In this document: piece by piece, positions 11,746 to 27,839 of the stretch
How the letters are laid out: every line of letters starts with the position of its first letter
Numbering within the stretch: the stretch's first letter is position 1
NCBI GenBank assembly: GCA_034440615.1
Contig: JAOTOM010005138.1
Span: 310,001 to 374,000, forward strand
DNA length: 64,000 nt
Origin: Ashinkailepas kermadecensis
Taxonomy: Eukaryota > Arthropoda > Thecostraca > Neolepadidae
Direction: 5' to 3'
Notes under the pieces: model-generated
Told to the model about the DNA's origin: nothing
Database searches by the model: none
The model's input: the letters and a program-made list of their open reading frames with translations, nothing else
Program-made: the position numbers and the translations under genes

Positions 11746-13165
11746 CTCGTGGTCAAGGCAGCCGGGCCATGCATTATGCTGATGCACCCATCCCTGAGAC
11801 CCGGTGTCCGGCACCCTCTCTGAGTGTGGCCGGGTGGAGTTTTGCCCGTCCTGGGGACTGATAATGTGTTAATCTCCGGAATATTTTGGAACGGATAGTG
11901 TGTTCATCTGTTTCCGGGGATCTTTTCCCCTTAAGACAAATAAATGTAGTGTGCTACGACCATCTTCCTCGCAGATCTTTCAAAGACCACGAACGTCTAG
12001 TGTTTTGCTGGGCAGCATTCTAGTTTTTGTCATCTCTCTCCTAAGCTTAAAATCACTGCTCCAAAGTTCAACTAGCTTCCTCCAAGGCCAAACTAATCTT
12101 GTCTAAATCACAAATAGTGTCTCAGTGAGACACTAAGTCCCAACTAATGTCTCGCCGAGACTCAAGGATTGGCCCTCAAAGGTCCATAACCGCTCCAAAA
12201 TGGATTTGTGGCGGCAGCAAGCTGCGTCAGCGATGATCCCCGACAATGAGGACACTGGGCCGGGTCGGAATGTCGGGTCCATCACCGTCGGCTGCTGTGC
12301 GGTAGTGGCTCACACCTGGCAACCACCAGACCTTCGGCACCTCATCATCGTGACCTCACGACAGTCCAGACAGCTATATGTGGCTCATAGTTGCACTGAT
12401 CTCTTTTATGTCTTTTATGTTTATGTCTTTTACGACCTCACCATCATGACCTCACAACAGGCCAGACAGCTATAGTCGTTCGCATGGCGCGTAGTAGCGT
12501 GGCCGAAGTCAGAAGGCGAGGCGATCGCGCGCTAAATCGGTTCGGCCACCAGTTACTAACCGGTTACTAACCAGTTATTAACCAGTTACTAACCGGCCAC
12601 CAGTGACTTTGTGGACTGTATTCGCACGCTCTTCACAGTTTCCAGGGTGAAAGCTTGGTCTCACGAAACATCACCTGTCGATCGAACTGTAAAGATAAAA
12701 AGCAAGCGGGAATTGCGTCTGAAAGCGTGCATGCACTCCTTGGTGCAATCGTGTAATATGATAAAAGAATGTTTTAGTATAGTAGACGAAGCGTTATGCG
12801 TGATCATGCTAAGAAGTTGGTGTAATTATTTCTTATAGCATGCAGAAATTTACCGGTTCGTTTGATAATTATCACTTCATTATTTCATTTCCGAACCGTA
12901 TCAACATGATCTATGACGTCATATAGGTACAATTCCTTCCACACGTTGAGCTTTATCTGCAGCTACCACAGCTGAAGCACTCCTGACATTGTTCTGAGCA
13001 CCGGTAGCTAGCCTGTAGACAATTGCGCTACGAAAGTTAAGGCACTCGTGTTTTGCTCAAACAGTTTACTTCTGGTTCTCCCTTTCAAGGCAAGATTTCA
13101 CACTCTCGTTTGCTTGCTTGTCAGCCTTTTCTGGTTCGTACGATATGCAATTAAGTGCCGATACT
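11746..13165. other. Arrestin intron 4, middle part
   Basis: Mostly unique sequence. It holds a degenerate duplication of about 90 bp (12340-12475, GACCTCACxACAG-CCAGACAGCTATA), a short 11-bp repeat CAGTTACTAAC at about 12549-12598, and at 12379-12430 a piece matching the 3' end of the non-LTR element at 53 kb. No exon was seen. Confidence 0.5.
12379..12430 (+). mobile_element. Terminal scrap of the CR1/Jockey-like element family
   Basis: The sequence GTGGCTCATAGTTGCACTGA followed by TCTTTTATGTC repeats matches, in reverse complement, the 3' end of the non-LTR element beginning near 53018. It is an extreme 5'-truncation carrying only about 50 bp of 3' end. Confidence 0.6.
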
Positions 13166-13598
13166 TGTATGCGCCTATCAGCTCGTCAAGGCCGATGCCA
13201 TTGTGTGCCTATGGGCTCGTCAACATCGGCACAACTAACCGCATGTCAATCAGCTCATTAACACAAACACTATTGCGTCTATCGGTTCGTCAACACCGAT
13301 ACTATTGTGTGCCTATCAGCTCATCAACACCGACACCATTGCATTCCTATTGGCTCATGAACACCGACAGTACTGTATGCCTGTCGGCTCATCAACACCG
13401 GCACTAGTGTGTGCCTATCAGCTCGTCTGCACCGACACTATTGTGTGCCTATCAGCTCGTCAGCACCAGCACCATTGTGTGCCTATCAGCTCGTCAGCAC
13501 CAGCACTATTGCGTGCATATTGGCTCGTCAACACCGATACTATTGCGGGCCTATTGGCTCGTCAACACCGAGACTATTGCGGGCCTATTTGCGTGGCA
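13166..13598. repeat. 34-bp minisatellite before arrestin exon 5
   Basis: About twelve degenerate copies of a 34-bp unit containing CCTATCAGCTCGTCAGCACC and ACTATTGTGTG. It ends about 95 bp before the exon 5 acceptor. Confidence 0.93.
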
Positions 13599-13691
13599 GA
13601 CGGCACATAGCGCAGGGCAGCTGGCAGTCGGATCATTGTGCGGCCATCCCACCATTGCCGTTGTTATTAAGAGGGGCTCGTTTCTTCACAG

Positions 13692-13849
13692 CTGCATCAC
13701 CACAATGAGGTTGTGGCGGTAAACATCTCCATCCGCAACCACAGCAACAAGACGGTCAAGAGGATCAAGGTCTACATTCAGCAGTGCGTCGAGATCTCCA
13801 TCTTCTCGAACGGCAGCTACAAGGTCACTGTGGCCTGCCTCGAGACAGA
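13692..13849 (+). CDS. Arr: Arrestin, coding exon 5 (C-domain)
   Basis: This exon follows CTTCACAG and reads in phase 0. It encodes residues 241-292 plus two bases: LHHHNEVVAVNISIRNHSN, KTVKRIKVYIQQ, and ACLETE. This is the first part of the arrestin C-domain (family pattern YYHGE, V-V-NNS-KTVKKIKV, V-QLE). The usual YYHGE is LHHHNE here. The donor GTGAGC (13850) follows GA of the second Glu codon; read on unspliced, that codon becomes GAG followed by TGA. Exon 6 begins with G, restoring GAG. Confidence 0.93.
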
Positions 13850-14949
<1,100 letters not shown>

Positions 14950-15090
14950 GGAGGGGTTCCCCATGGAGCCGGGCCAGAGTCTGCAGAGGATCTTCCACCT
15001 GACGCCGTCGCTGGCGCACAACAGCCGGCGAGGCGTCGCGCTGGACGGCACGCTGAAGCGACAGGACGCCGGCCTGGCGTCCAGCACGCT
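14950..15090 (+). CDS. Arr: Arrestin, coding exon 6 (C-domain, lariat loop)
   Basis: This exon follows CTCGGCAG and encodes residues 293-339 plus two bases: EEGFPMEPGQSL, IFHLTPSLAHN, and VALDGTLKRQDAGLASSTL. The last block is the lariat (gate) loop of arrestins; both polar-core Asp positions (LDG and RQD) are conserved. The donor is set by homology and phase: ACG CT|GTCAGT joins to exon 7 beginning T CTG, giving LASSTLLADLDKRD. GTCAGT is a weaker donor than the others in this gene. Without splicing the frame stays open to 15223 and encodes a Pro-rich tail, a possible alternative end. Confidence 0.88.
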
Positions 15091-15208
15091 GTCAGTGCAC
15101 AGCTCAGCCCCGCCGGCTGAGCGGCCGCCCTCGCCGACGGCGTGGCCGCCCCAGCCGGCGGAGTGGCCGCCCCCAGCCGGCGGGCCGGTCGCCCCGCCGC
15201 ACAACATG

Positions 15209-15715
15209 GCCTTACTCCTCTGACATATCAATCGTTCCTACGTAACGGGGTTGGACTCCACCTGGGGTGTCACGGCCACGGCCTTACTCCTCTGACAAAG
15301 CAATCGTTCCTGCACCCCGGGGTTGAACCCCACCTATCCTGCGTTCTGGAGTTGGACTTCGCCTGGGATACGAGACGGATAAGGCCTTACTCCTCCGGAG
15401 TAGCAATCGTTCCTGCGTCCCGAGGGTTGGACCCCACCTGGGGTATGAGACGGTCACGGTCCTACTTCTCTGGCGTAGCAATCGTTCCTGCGCCCCGGGG
15501 TTGGACTCCGCCTGGGATACGAGACGGCCACGGCCTTACTCCTCTGACAAAGCAATCGTTCCCGCGCCCCGGGGTTGAACCTCACCTATCCTGCGTTCCG
15601 GGGATGGACTCCACCTGGGGTGTGAGACGGTCACGGTCTTACTCTTTTGACGTGGCAATGGTTCCTACGTCCCGGGGGTTGGACTCCGCCTGGAAGCTGA
15701 GAGTGTTGACGCCCC
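15209..15715. repeat. About 72-bp tandem repeat after arrestin exon 6
   Basis: About seven copies of a unit containing CCTTACTCCTCTGACAAAGC, ATCGTTCCTGCG and GGGGTTGGACTCCACCTGGG. Some copies are partial (one step is 103 bp). It starts about 120 bp past the exon 6 donor. Confidence 0.92.
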
Positions 15716-16191
15716 TTCCGCTGCCTTAACCAGCTGTACAGATGCCGCGCACTGTTCTACTAAGATCAATTTCATTATGCGGGCTTCTTTTCATCTTCTT
15801 TCGTCTGCCTCTTCTCTTCTGCGTCCTCTGCAGGGGTGCATATCGGGGCTTCTTGAGCTGGGAGGATGAAACGAGGACGAGGTGTGGCTTATTGTAGGCA
15901 CCCATTGCATGACATCTTGTGGGGAAGGCAGAAATGAGGACTGTTTCACGAGCGAAAACGAATCCGAACCGAAGAGACGAAGAGCGGCCAGTCGAAATAG
16001 CAATTGTATGTACATAGTGTGCTGTAACGAGTGTGGTGTCACTTTTGCTATTTGGGCATGAAGACGTTACGTGTTGTCATTTATTTACTGAGCCATCTGG
16101 ACAGTATCACATCAAGCATGCAGTCATTCCCAGCACGGGATACGCGAAGGTCGTTCATTGAATCAAAGCTGACCAGCGTCTGTGCCCGCAG

Positions 16192-16321
16192 TCTGGCGGA
16201 TCTCGACAAACGAGATATGTTCGGCATCATCGTCTCCTACTCCATCAAGGTGAAGCTGTTCCTGGGCGGCCTGGGCGGAGAGCTGGTGGCCGAACTTCCG
16301 TTCGTGTTGATGCATCCCAAG
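16192..16321 (+). CDS. Arr: Arrestin, coding exon 7 (C-domain)
   Basis: This exon follows GTGCCCGCAG; its first T completes the Leu codon begun in exon 6. It encodes residues 340-383: ADLDKRDMFGIIVSYSIKV, LGGELVAELPFVLMHPK. The GIIVSYxVKVKL and LPFxLMHPKP motifs are diagnostic for the arrestin C-domain. It ends in phase 0 at AAG|GTGAGT. The following intron is by far the longest of the gene if exon 8 is placed correctly. Confidence 0.95.
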
Positions 16322-16649
16322 GTGAGTCACATCTGTGCAAACTTTCCGGTGTCACTCAGTGCACCGATGCCACGGGTACGAGTACTTACCAGGGCACTTT
16401 GCACAGGAAGAACTAGTGGTTCAAGTTCCCATCTCCCAGTCCCTCCCAAGTGCCACCCACGCGTCTGCGATTTTGCTTCACGAGGGGCCACTGCAAAAAT
16501 CAACTTTTCGTAGTTCAAAGTACCCTACTGGTAAATCGAGGCACTCCTGTTGAAAAGTAAAAACAAGTCCAGGCCCATCACGCCGCCCTTAGATGTAACC
16601 ATTTCAGGTCACGTTGTCTATCTGACAGGTCATGATACACTAAATTAGG

Positions 16650-17475
16650 TCATGGTGTCATGGTGTCGCATGGTGTCGCACAGTATGTGGCGAAAACTGT
16701 GCAAACTGTGAACCGAGCTCTCCGGCTGTTTATTATAACAATGCAAACAGGAGTACCTGGTAGCAAATTCCCGAAAATTGCTCTTTTGACGGCATATAAC
16801 GCGAACATTACGTCTCGCCTTGAATATTGCTCCGTCATCTGGGCAGGCGCAGCCACAACACATCTGGCCCGGATTGGCGGGGTAGAACATACATTTTTAA
16901 TGTGGCTTGCTCAACACTGTAGTGACACACCTCGGTCGGAATATCTGCAATATCGGGATCTTCTTCGCTTTTATAACATGACGTCTGTGTCCACTCGTCG
17001 CGTACAGTCCAACATGTTCTTACGAAACGTTTTATGCGATAGGACAGACTCATCGATTATATTGCAGAACTTAGGATAATGTGTCCCAGTCAGTAGAAAC
17101 GGGCAATCTGCCTTATTTCATGTACCGTATGCACGTGTGGAAACTATTAGGTGTGGCTTAGTCAGCAGATTACTAATAAAGACGAACACATTCTTAGCGA
17201 GGACACCGAGTGCCGACATATTCGCGAACTCGCTGGATGCATTTAAGACGCAGTTGGTTCGATACGTGTGTGCCGTGTCACAGGCTCGCAGCTGAGTCGT
17301 GCAGCCATCAGGCATCGACGCAGTTTTAACAGCCTTTTACCTGTTTGAACTGAAAACTGGTCACTTGTCCTGCTTACGCCTTTTAGCTCATGACTTCTCC
17401 TGTAAATGGCTGAATATGCTGTTGGAGAGTATGGACAATAAACAATAAACAATAAACAACAAACAATAAACAATG
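16650..17475 (+). mobile_element. Non-LTR retrotransposon 3' fragment with (AATAAAC)n tail
   Basis: Frames at 16660-17079 encode NITSRLEYCSVIWAGAAT, typical of the region after the reverse-transcriptase core in Jockey/CR1-type ORF2 (LEYCSxVW). Further + strand coding (about 17095-17295) with a SLDAFKTQLVRY-like end resembles the C-terminus. The copy ends in an (AATAAAC)n microsatellite at about 17437-17474. It lies in arrestin intron 7, and its RT core is missing. Confidence 0.75.
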
Positions 17476-18879
17476 GTGCCCTTCCGATGCCTTCGAATGC
17501 CCCTGTGTACCCTTCTGGCATTGGCTGGCTAGGGCGGGCTGAAATATCAGGGATGCCCTCCATAGCTCTGCATGCTTTTCAACAAGGCGAAGTGCGCATG
17601 CTACTGTTAACGTGCCCCTTGCCGGCGTTGCAGCGCCTTTCTCGTAGGTCGAAGGCCCTTCAGATGATTTAGATTCGACCTTAGGAGGTTAGGTTGACTT
17701 CAATCCCTTCTGAAGCACGCTACATTGTGACATGTCTATCCCATCCGTTTGGGTTTCAAGAGAAGGCCCCTTGGGGTGGGTGGTGGCGGCGTAATTTTCG
17801 AATTTTCGGGGCCTCAAAATAAAGCGACACAAGTCCAAGGAGCTTTCATCTTAAGGTTAGTCAGTGTTTTTACTTTCCCTCACCAAATTGTGTGCACTTC
17901 TGCACAAAAAGTCTCCAAAAAGTGCCCTTCTCATGCATACAACGTGCCCATTTTCGTGGTTTGGGGTGCCCTTTCATCGAAGTGCCTCCGGGTGAGAAAT
18001 AGAGAAAAAAAAGTGCACTGCCACATCCGCCAGGATGTGGCCGACTTATTGTTCTGGTGCCCCTGGTGTCTGAACATGACGGTCACGTTCAGACGTGTAC
18101 GACATAAGGCGCCACAACGAGCCACCTGAACGGGTGCATAGGAGATGAAGATGAGGGTGATTCCTCCTACGATGGGATGAGGGACGCAGGCACCGACCAA
18201 CTTCAAATCGCTCCTGCGGGTGTGGAGTTGATGCGCGCGGTTGGAACGAAAGGTCGACGCACCATTAATACGTCTGGACCTGCTCACAAGCCCATTTCCG
18301 GCCATAAAAAAACCATAAAGCCCCATAAAAAGGTACGTTACACACCCCATAAATAGACAGCACGATATATGTCATGTCAAGTTGAACCTCTGTCTGGATG
18401 ACCACGACATGGACCGTTTCTGACAATGTTACCACGAGGCACTGAGAGGCAACCCCACCAACTACAGCTACATCCGTAGGGATCAGCTACATCCGACAAC
18501 TTCGGCTGCAGCTACCAACCGAGCATCAGCTACATCAGATCAGTTGCTGTTCTCCGGCCTTGCATTGCCATCCAGCGGATGCATTCATGTGGGACATATT
18601 GCGTTACATATTCCCGGTATAACTTGATTACTTTTATCTGCGCTCAGAGATAAAAACATTCAATTACGTTGGGTCGCTACTTCTCACTGGAACGATTGCA
18701 CTCGCCTGTCCGACAAGCACCGAACAAGAAACAGATCCAGTGGCGTAGCCAGGATTTGGTCCCGGGTGGAGGGGGACGCCTGAAGAAGACTCCCTACCTA
18801 CCTAGGGCTCCCCCACATTTCCGAAAGTCCCCGGATGTCGGCTACCTTATTTGCGAAGGATCCATATACTGATATATGC
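17476..18879. other. Arrestin intron 7, part
   Basis: Repeat-like but unassigned sequence. At 18739 a CAGTGGCGTAGCCAGGA motif resembles the left end of a hAT-type element; no matching right end was found. No exon was recognised. Confidence 0.4.
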
Positions 18880-22289
<3,410 letters not shown>

Positions 22290-22425
22290 GCGGGAGCGCC
22301 GATGGCCCCGTCAATGGTCCCGCCGATGGCCCCACCGATAGCCCCGCCGATTGCCACACCGATTGTCCCACTGATGGCCCCGTCGATGGTCCCGCGATGT
22401 TTCCTCCGATGGCCCCGCCGAAGAC
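22290..22425. repeat. 12-bp repeat GATGGCCCCGCC
   Basis: About ten degenerate copies of a 12-bp unit around GATGGCCCCGCC and GATTGCCACACC, giving Met/Ile-Ala-Pro-Pro frames with no family match. Confidence 0.8.
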
Positions 22426-23187
22426 CCTGGAACTAGTGACGTCCCCCCGTTCACTCTGGGTACCTGTCACTCAGGATGGTTTCCAGGCGACTGACCGCCA
22501 CCGTTAACGTCGCGACTATACCCTGTGGTGTGGTCAGCGTACTGGTGTCCGGAGACACTGCGCCGACTGGCACCGTCTGCGCTGCTGAGTGTCTTGTCGC
22601 CATTGCAGACACCAGGCCTGAAGCCGAGGCTTGCAAGAATATGTCAGCTGCGGTAGCCAGTTGGCCTAGACGAGCTTCCTCTGAATGCAGCGATAATGCT
22701 GCCCAAGCCTGCGGCAGTCGCTGAAGAAATAGTCTTCAACAGCTCACGGACGGGTGGGGCATCTCCTGCTGTACCCAGTTATGAGTGCATCCATAGGAGC
22801 AGCTGGAACGGCTTCTGGTCTCCGAGCTACTGGTGGGGAAATTGGTCTTCCAGGAGGGCCACTCGCGATTGCGCCAACCTACGCCTCAGGGCGCCAATAA
22901 GAGTCACGAAACTGCAGGCGTCTTGGCCGTGATAGTATCCTTGGTTTGGGCTTAGGGGCGCATCAACTGCTACTGGATATGTGGCCGTGATAGTATCCGC
23001 ACTGGCGTGGTGATCAACACAGAAAGGCTTGCCACCAGCAAGTTGAACTTGGTGCTTTCTTCTTGGATTCCAGCCACCCGAAACTCACAGTCCGTATGCG
23101 TCGGCTAGAGGTTTGTCTTCTCCTGAAAAAAGAAGAAAACTGTGATAGCCTAAACACGGCCAGCTGCTGTCTTGCAGAAGTAGGAGT

Positions 23188-23913
23188 CAGGGGCAGATGC
23201 AAGGGGGAGATTGGGGGCGTGTGCCTCCCTCCTATGGAAGGTGGTCGGTCCTCCGGCCGGGGAAAGGCGCTCATCCGGGAAGGCGCGAGTGAAAAGTGAA
23301 AATACTTTTTAGTCAGAAGCGCCCCTCCGATAAAAAAAAATGTCCCTTATGAGTGCTCGAACGGAGCCCCTTGGAATATTTCGGCCAGAGACTCCCATCG
23401 GAAGGAAAAGTCACCCTTCCAGGCAGGAGCGTGTTCAAAAATTATCATGAGGGGAACTTGGTCTCTGGAGGGGCGCCTCTAGCTGAAACATTTGACGGGT
23501 GGGGTGTATACGGGCCTTCCCGGAGGGGCATCTTTACATTCCTAGATGCGCATCTGGCTGAAAAATTCGAGGGGTTCACTCAAACACACTGGATGGGGAT
23601 CTTTTCATTCCAAGGAGCGCTTCTGGCTGAGTAATTCGAGGGGTATGCACAGGAGCGCACTGACAAGGCGCCTTTTCCTCCAAGAGGAGCGCCCCTGGCT
23701 GGAATATTCGATGGGTCGATGGGGATGCACTCGAGCTTTCAAGGAATGAGGAATTTTCCTGGCCGAAGGGGCGTAAATTTCTATGGGGCACATACCTTCA
23801 GTGCCACCCCTGTGTTTGCCCCTGCCTCCAAGTACTTCTGCAGTGTCGCCCCTCCAAGGAAGTGGCGCCCCTTCAGACAAATGCCCCCATGATAATACCT
23901 GAATCCGCCCCTG
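23188..23913. mobile_element. hAT-like non-autonomous element, 726 bp
   Basis: The left end CAGGGGCAGATGCA (23188) and the right end CTGAATCCGCCCCTG (to 23913) are inverted relatives of the ends at 3765/4029. Flanking 8-mers GTAGGAGT and GCACGAGT agree at six of eight positions. The interior contains degenerate repeats with GGAGCGCCTCTGGCTGA and no transposase. It lies in arrestin intron 7. Confidence 0.65.
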
Positions 23914-26736
23914 GCACGAGTCCCTAGCGCTGGCAGAGCCGCTGCGCCGCGGACGTCAAAATGCTTGGTTTTAAAGAAAATATTAACATCCTGGTCTTTT
24001 TCCCGGGGCTACAACATAGTGTATTACCCATCACCCGATACTCAATCTTCATAATGGGGAATAATTATGCTCCAATATAGTTTTAGCTACATGTGTGATA
24101 AAATACCATCTTTTATATTGGACGTGACTTGTATGCACTATAGCGATATACTTTGCCTATTTAACAGGCACTTCGTGAGTGGCAACGCATACGTATTTTG
24201 CCATATATCTAATACATATATAGGACATATAAAACTGAGAGACATCAGAAATAGATACTTTTTAGAACAGCTACAGAGACCCGAAAATAGCACAGAAGCA
24301 GCAAAATATTTTACATGCAGTGCATTTAGTACACAATAGATTAAAACCATCTTAATTCCGTGACATAAGCGATCAGACAGCCAGACAGAGGGTGGTGCAC
24401 ATTTTATGCATTGTACGGTATTTACCTGCTGTTATTCCGGCCTTCGTGTTCGCAGAAACCACGCTTGCTCTCATGTGGCTTGGTTTGTACATTTGTACAT
24501 CTTGGTGTTGTAGTCTGGCTGATGGCGGAAGACCGCGGCAGATGGCAAATGACGGTGTCGTTCCTAAATACTTCTGAGTGGTGTGTTGTGCCCTCAAATC
24601 TTTAAAGGCAGATGCGTTGTATTATTTGTTTCATAAGGGAATTTTGCAACAGCCATCACACCTTCATGTTTTCATGACAAGGCACTTGAATGTGAAGGTC
24701 AGAAAGGGCCTGATTTGGTTCAGATTGCCAGATAGAGCTATACTCAGCACGTATTAGTCCACAGACTTTTCCCAGGCAGCGTTCACCTTACGAGTTTTCA
24801 CTGGCTGTCCAGACAGAGTGAGCGAGCGTTCTGAGCGAACGCATTGATATAAATGTTAAAACACACTTGGCCTTGCTTGCTTGGATTTTGAAGATATCTT
24901 GAACTCGGCCTCTTTTCAGGTGATATTGGTATGAGATGAACTGGCATGGAGACTTTATTTTACTGACGTAGATTTTACTGGCAACTGCGCTTGATAATGA
25001 TTAAATAGTGTTATTTTCACCATCAAGAAAGAACACATCAATATGAACTCAAATCGATTCAAAAGTTATACATAAGAACTCAACATTTTATATTGAATGC
25101 TCGAACGCAGTCCACTCCACTGTCTCAGTCTGTGTAATGCATGTTTGTATGACCGGAACCATGATTTCCTACCTGGGAGTGTTTCTGTATCTTGCCCACA
25201 AATAGTAACATTAAAAATATATGAATAGTTTGCCCTCACGCATGTGTGTGGGTGGGCTCGTAGATTATTCGTGATTCATGAGCAACAGAGGAAACGTGGC
25301 TAGGGAACTCTTGCATACTGATAGAACGGAACATTTCGAAAATTGCATTCGCTGTTCTTTTGTCGTGCTTTCAATTGAGTCGCACAATTTTATACACCTC
25401 AAGTGATAACTTTGTTTTCTAGACGTGTGGTTGTATTTTCTTTTATCTTGAGTAGCACATGAATTGCAAATTTATCCTATCGGCAGACTAAGTGGCCTAA
25501 ATCTAGCATACAAACATAATTGAGGATAGGGTCGATTTACACGAGCGCCGGAGGGCCTCTCACATAACACGCACAGGAGGTGGGGGATGATTCGACCCCA
25601 TGGCCCTAATATTTCGGAAATTACTGAAGCTATCGGCACACAAGTTGGAGGGTAGATTGCGAATGTGGTAAACTCGGGGCGGCTGCCTCTCACCCCTTGG
25701 AGTCGCCACTGCTTTTTCAACAGCCCGGGGCCCCTCCATGGGCTTAAAGGCCCTTCACGTAACACCGGGAACTCTCCGCTTTGGCCCGGATCGTCCCTGT
25801 AGCTCCAGTTCCGGCACCTGCACTTTTTCCGGAGGCCAAACTGGGCAGGTATTGACGCACCTGCACCTTGTGACGCTAACCAGCGACTCGCGCCATCAGT
25901 GGTAACCGGCTGAAGCCCCTGAGGTGGTGAAATCATTGGTACGGCGGACCAGTGAAGCCGTACGGCCGCGTGGACGTCCGCGTCACCTCTGCTGTGTGTC
26001 GAAAACGCTCCCACCTTTTGCCATCCACATACAACTAAATTGGAGGAATCACAGGGATGGGGGGGGGGGATGAGTCCCGTCCCTCCAACTACCGGGTGGT
26101 GGAGGGTGGTGGTGGTGGCACGGTGGCCTTCCTGGCACATGCCCTCTGCGCTCAGATTTGGTACCTTTCTGGGGATTTTCCAGAAATAACCGTAACCTCT
26201 TTAGAACAAAGCACCTCGCAAAATATGACAACAAAGAAGGATCATCATGCCGCTTCGGCACCAGACGCAACAGACACTGTTCAGAACTGCTTAAGCCCCT
26301 CAGCATGCCAGCAAATGCGGCAGTGCACTTATGAAATGCAAAAACAGATATCTGTCCAAGCGATATTAGCACTTTCAGCATATGTCCAGATGTGCCAGCG
26401 TCCTAATCAGGTGCTCCGCCACGTCATCTTGATTTGGTGGGGGAGGGGAGAGTACCACATGTGATCCCAAAGGCGTGCCTGAGACGCAGGTTAGAGGAAT
26501 ACAAAAATTTCATTAACTTCCCGGGTTCGCACCGCCACCGATACGATGTCAGTTTTCATATATCACAGTGAAATATTCAAAACAACTAGTATCCGTATAG
26601 CTTGTTCCCGGCCGCTGCCTCTCGGAACCAGCTGCTCCCGGTCATCTCGGGCTGTCGCTCCATGCCAGTTTTCAGTCGGCTGTGCAGGCGATGAAGTAAA
26701 CTATCTTGTCGTTTTAACTAATTGACCAGATGAATT
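23914..26736. other. Arrestin intron 7, plain sequence
   Basis: AT-rich to mixed sequence with no recognised exon, RNA gene or transposon end. Open frames here have no motif. Confidence 0.4.
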
Positions 26737-26751
26737 ACCAGGAATGAATAG

Positions 26752-26909
26752 AGGAGACAAGTGGTCTAGGGGTAAGATGCTCGTCTCGCAATTGAAAGAT
26801 TGTGGGTTCGAATCTCACCTGTCGCTACTCTTCGCCCGCGACCAATCGGCGTGAGAGATTGGCGACGCTATATGACTCAACGGTCGACGTGTCGTAAAAC
26901 CAATAACCA
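26752..26909 (+). mobile_element. tRNA-derived SINE, copy 1
   Basis: A 158-bp SINE with a tRNA-like head: box A-like TGGTCTAGGGG and box B GGTTCGAATC at about 26763-26819. A fixed body follows (TCGCCCGCGACCAATCGG) and the copy ends in CCAATAACCAA. A perfect 15-bp target duplication ACCAGGAATGAATAG flanks it (26737-26751 and 26910-26924). It lies in arrestin intron 7. The head does not fold as a functional tRNA. Confidence 0.92.
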
Positions 26910-27678
26910 ACCAGGAATGAATAGACCAGGTAATCTCCCTGGTCGGATCCTTCTACAAATCAGCATCAACTTCGGGGAGACCGGGTCTTCGGGGAGACCG
27001 GGTCTAGTCGATACAACCTGTCGAGTTGATGGTTGACACAACAGCGCTTATTCCAAAAGTATGAAGCCGGTTATCATGGCTACCACACATGCCGCTACTG
27101 GCACGCTCTTTTCGCGGGAAAAACAAGCACAAGTCATTTCGACGTGCGCCTGTGAAATGGTCGCAATGTGATACATTGTTGGACGGAAAGTTAACTTTCA
27201 ATGTGTGTGTTTTGCCCTTAATTTATAATTTGTTCCCCCTTGCTAAATTGTTAGACGTCTGTTGTCATTATCTTGTTCTTTTAGTATTTGAACGGTGAAA
27301 TGCTTTCATCGCATGCCGCTACAGTGTATGTGCAATGTTCCATAACATGTTGCAGACTGCACCAGAAAACCTGCGGGCGAATTGATACACCCGAATCAAC
27401 AAAATCAGCCTGGGTCAAAATCAGCCAGTATCAACGTTTTGTGGGATGGTAATAACATGAAGCAACTGCAGAATTATCTATTTTTAGTAAGGTCATTGCT
27501 AAAAATGTTCAAAGATAATCTTATTCAATATTTCTACGGGCATTTCTTACCAGACAGAGAAGACGGAACGAAGGAAAAGGTGCAACTACGGAATGAACGT
27601 TTGCGCCTTAAATAAATGACCAGTGGGCTATCAGCGGCCATCATGTTGTGTTCTGACGTCACCGTGGGCTGTCGGCAG
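26910..27678. other. Arrestin intron 7, last part
   Basis: Unique sequence up to the candidate exon 8 acceptor GTCGGCAG. No feature recognised. Confidence 0.4.
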
Positions 27679-27822
27679 CCCAGCCCGCGGGAGCTGCAGC
27701 AGGTGGCCAGCACCGAGGTGCTGGAGACGTTCCAGAACGGCGGCCTCGACCTGGCGGAGGAGTCTGGCCGGGCCGCACTGGCCGTCACCGAGCAGATGGC
27801 CGGTCTGAGACTGCGCCACTAG
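27679..27822 (+). CDS. Arr: Arrestin, probable last coding exon 8 (C-tail)
   Basis: GC-rich + strand segment after CTGTCGGCAG, open in phase 0 (the phase left by exon 7) to a TAG. It gives 47 residues: PSPRELQQVASTEVLETF, an acidic LAEESGR stretch, and EQMAGLRLRH at the end. The ending resembles the FxxFARLRLK-type C-tail of arrestins, which packs on the N-domain and carries the third polar-core Arg. The predicted total of 430 residues fits arrestins allowing for the N-terminal extension. The C-tail is poorly conserved, the acceptor lacks a good pyrimidine tract and the intron is 11.4 kb, so this is an inference from phase, strand, composition and the weak tail match. Confidence 0.6.
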   Translation, partial: PSPRELQQVASTEVLETFQNGGLDLAEESGRAALAVTEQMAGLRLRH

Positions 27823-27839
27823 ACTGACTGACTCGGCCC

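Noticed and set aside
11018..11861. Frames of 200-268 residues on both strands
   Set aside because: Translations of the 50/55-bp junction array; the authentic frame of exon 4 stops six codons into it.
26763..26825. tRNA gene
   Set aside because: Box A and B are present, but arms do not pair as a tRNA and the sequence continues into a SINE body with target duplications.
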